Source: RGIG5612 sp017511185 (GTDB lineage: Bacteria > Bacillota > Clostridia > Lachnospirales > Lachnospiraceae). From it: a DNA stretch of 8,367 nt. The notes below the pieces were generated by a model. That model was not told the origin of the DNA. It ran no database searches and saw only the letters and a program-made list of their open reading frames with translations. The stretch lies in the NCBI GenBank assembly GCA_017511185.1, contig JAFWLF010000114.1:1-8367 (forward strand), written 5' to 3'. Shown here one piece after another: positions 7,859 through 8,367 of the stretch. How positions within the stretch are numbered: the stretch's first letter is position 1; every line of letters starts with the position of its first letter. A program made the translations under genes and the position numbers.

Positions 7859-8367
7859 TTAATGATGGAACAGACGCATGCCGGTAAAAGCCATGACCAT
7901 ATTGTATTTATCACAGCATTCTATCACCTGTGCATCACGCACGGAGCCGCCCGGCTGTGCCACGTAGCTTACGCCGCTTTTCTTTGCCCGTTCAATATTG
8001 TCGCTGAACGGGAAGAAAGCATCGGACCCAAGGGACACGCCTTTGATCTGATCCAGATAAGCTCTCTGTTCCTCAAATGAAAACGGTTCCGGTTTGCTGG
8101 TAAAATATCTCTCCCAGACGCCGTCTGCCGTAACATCTTCTTCGTTTTTATTAATGTAGCCGTCGATGCAGTTATCACGGTCCGGTCTGCCAATATCCTC
8201 GCGGAACGGAAGGGATAATACCTTGCTGCTCTGGCGAAGGAACCAGGTATCTGCCTTGCCGCCTGCCAGACGTGTACAGTGCACACGGGACTGCTGGCCG
8301 GCACCAACGCCGATAGCTGTTCCGTCATAGGCAAATGCTACCGAATTGGACTGTGTATATTTCAGTG
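7859..8367 (-). CDS. purH: AICAR transformylase (phosphoribosylaminoimidazolecarboxamide formyltransferase), C-terminal part, 5' end outside window
   Basis: The visible 168 residues end a formyltransferase that transfers a formyl group from 10-formyl-tetrahydrofolate to AICAR, the penultimate step to IMP. The frame continues upstream of the GTG at 8284 to the window edge, beginning LKYTQSNSVAFAYDG and GVGAGQQSRVHCTRLAG. SLGSDAFFPF, AQPGGSVRD and a terminal FTGMRLFHH are hallmarks of the AICAR transformylase domain. Between the QQSR and SDAFFPF motifs there are about 70 more residues than in the E. coli-type bifunctional PurH, including KADTWFLRQ and RPDRDNCIDGYI. From memory of the family, this longer form belongs to stand-alone transformylases of about 390 residues in Clostridia, where IMP cyclohydrolase is a separate protein. 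If so, the symbol purH covers only the second activity. The stop TAA is 19 bases from the purD start. Confidence 0.93.
   Translation of the reverse strand, partial: LKYTQSNSVAFAYDGTAIGVGAGQQSRVHCTRLAGGKADTWFLRQSSKVLSLPFREDIGRPDRDNCIDGYINKNEEDVTADGVWERYFTSKPEPFSFEEQRAYLDQIKGVSLGSDAFFPFSDNIERAKKSGVSYVAQPGGSVRDAQVIECCDKYNMVMAFTGMRLFHH

Noticed and set aside
7859..8284. A small separate gene starting at GTG 8284
   Set aside because: The frame continues upstream to the window edge with AICAR transformylase sequence (KYTQSNSV, GVGAGQQSR), so this GTG is an internal Val codon.

Overview
The window reads as chromosomal DNA from a Gram-positive gut-type member of the Clostridia, most likely Lachnospiraceae. 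This rests on roughly even base composition by eye, strong AGGAG-type ribosome binding sites, a single-chain PurL of about 1,280 residues, an AICAR transformylase of the stand-alone clostridial kind, and a membrane-anchored clostripain-family (C11) peptidase with Gly/Asn-rich flanks. The taxonomic call is inference from protein style; no marker gene is present.

All four genes lie on the minus strand, so the window is read from right to left. From 8367 down to 2739 is the end of a purine biosynthesis operon: the 3' part of the AICAR transformylase gene (purH-type), then purD 19 bases later, then purL, whose start overlaps the end of purD by 23 bases. Together they cover three steps of de novo IMP synthesis: GAR formation from phosphoribosylamine (PurD), FGAR to FGAM (PurL), and formylation of AICAR (PurH-type). 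A strong bidirectional hairpin at 2668-2700 closes the operon 38 bases after the purL stop.

From 2589 to the left edge is a separate transcription unit with its own plausible promoter and ribosome binding site. It encodes at least 863 residues of a C11 cysteine peptidase and has no stop inside the window. Its order is a basic, Gly/Pro/Asn-rich N-terminal region, one membrane segment, the His/Cys peptidase domain, a Tyr/Gly/Asp tandem repeat, then a further C-terminal region cut by the window edge. This open-ended frame is the largest non-housekeeping object here and the most interesting one.

No RNA gene, mobile element, CRISPR array or phage gene was seen. The only gap between genes longer than 25 bases is 2590-2738, which holds the terminator, promoter and ribosome binding site.
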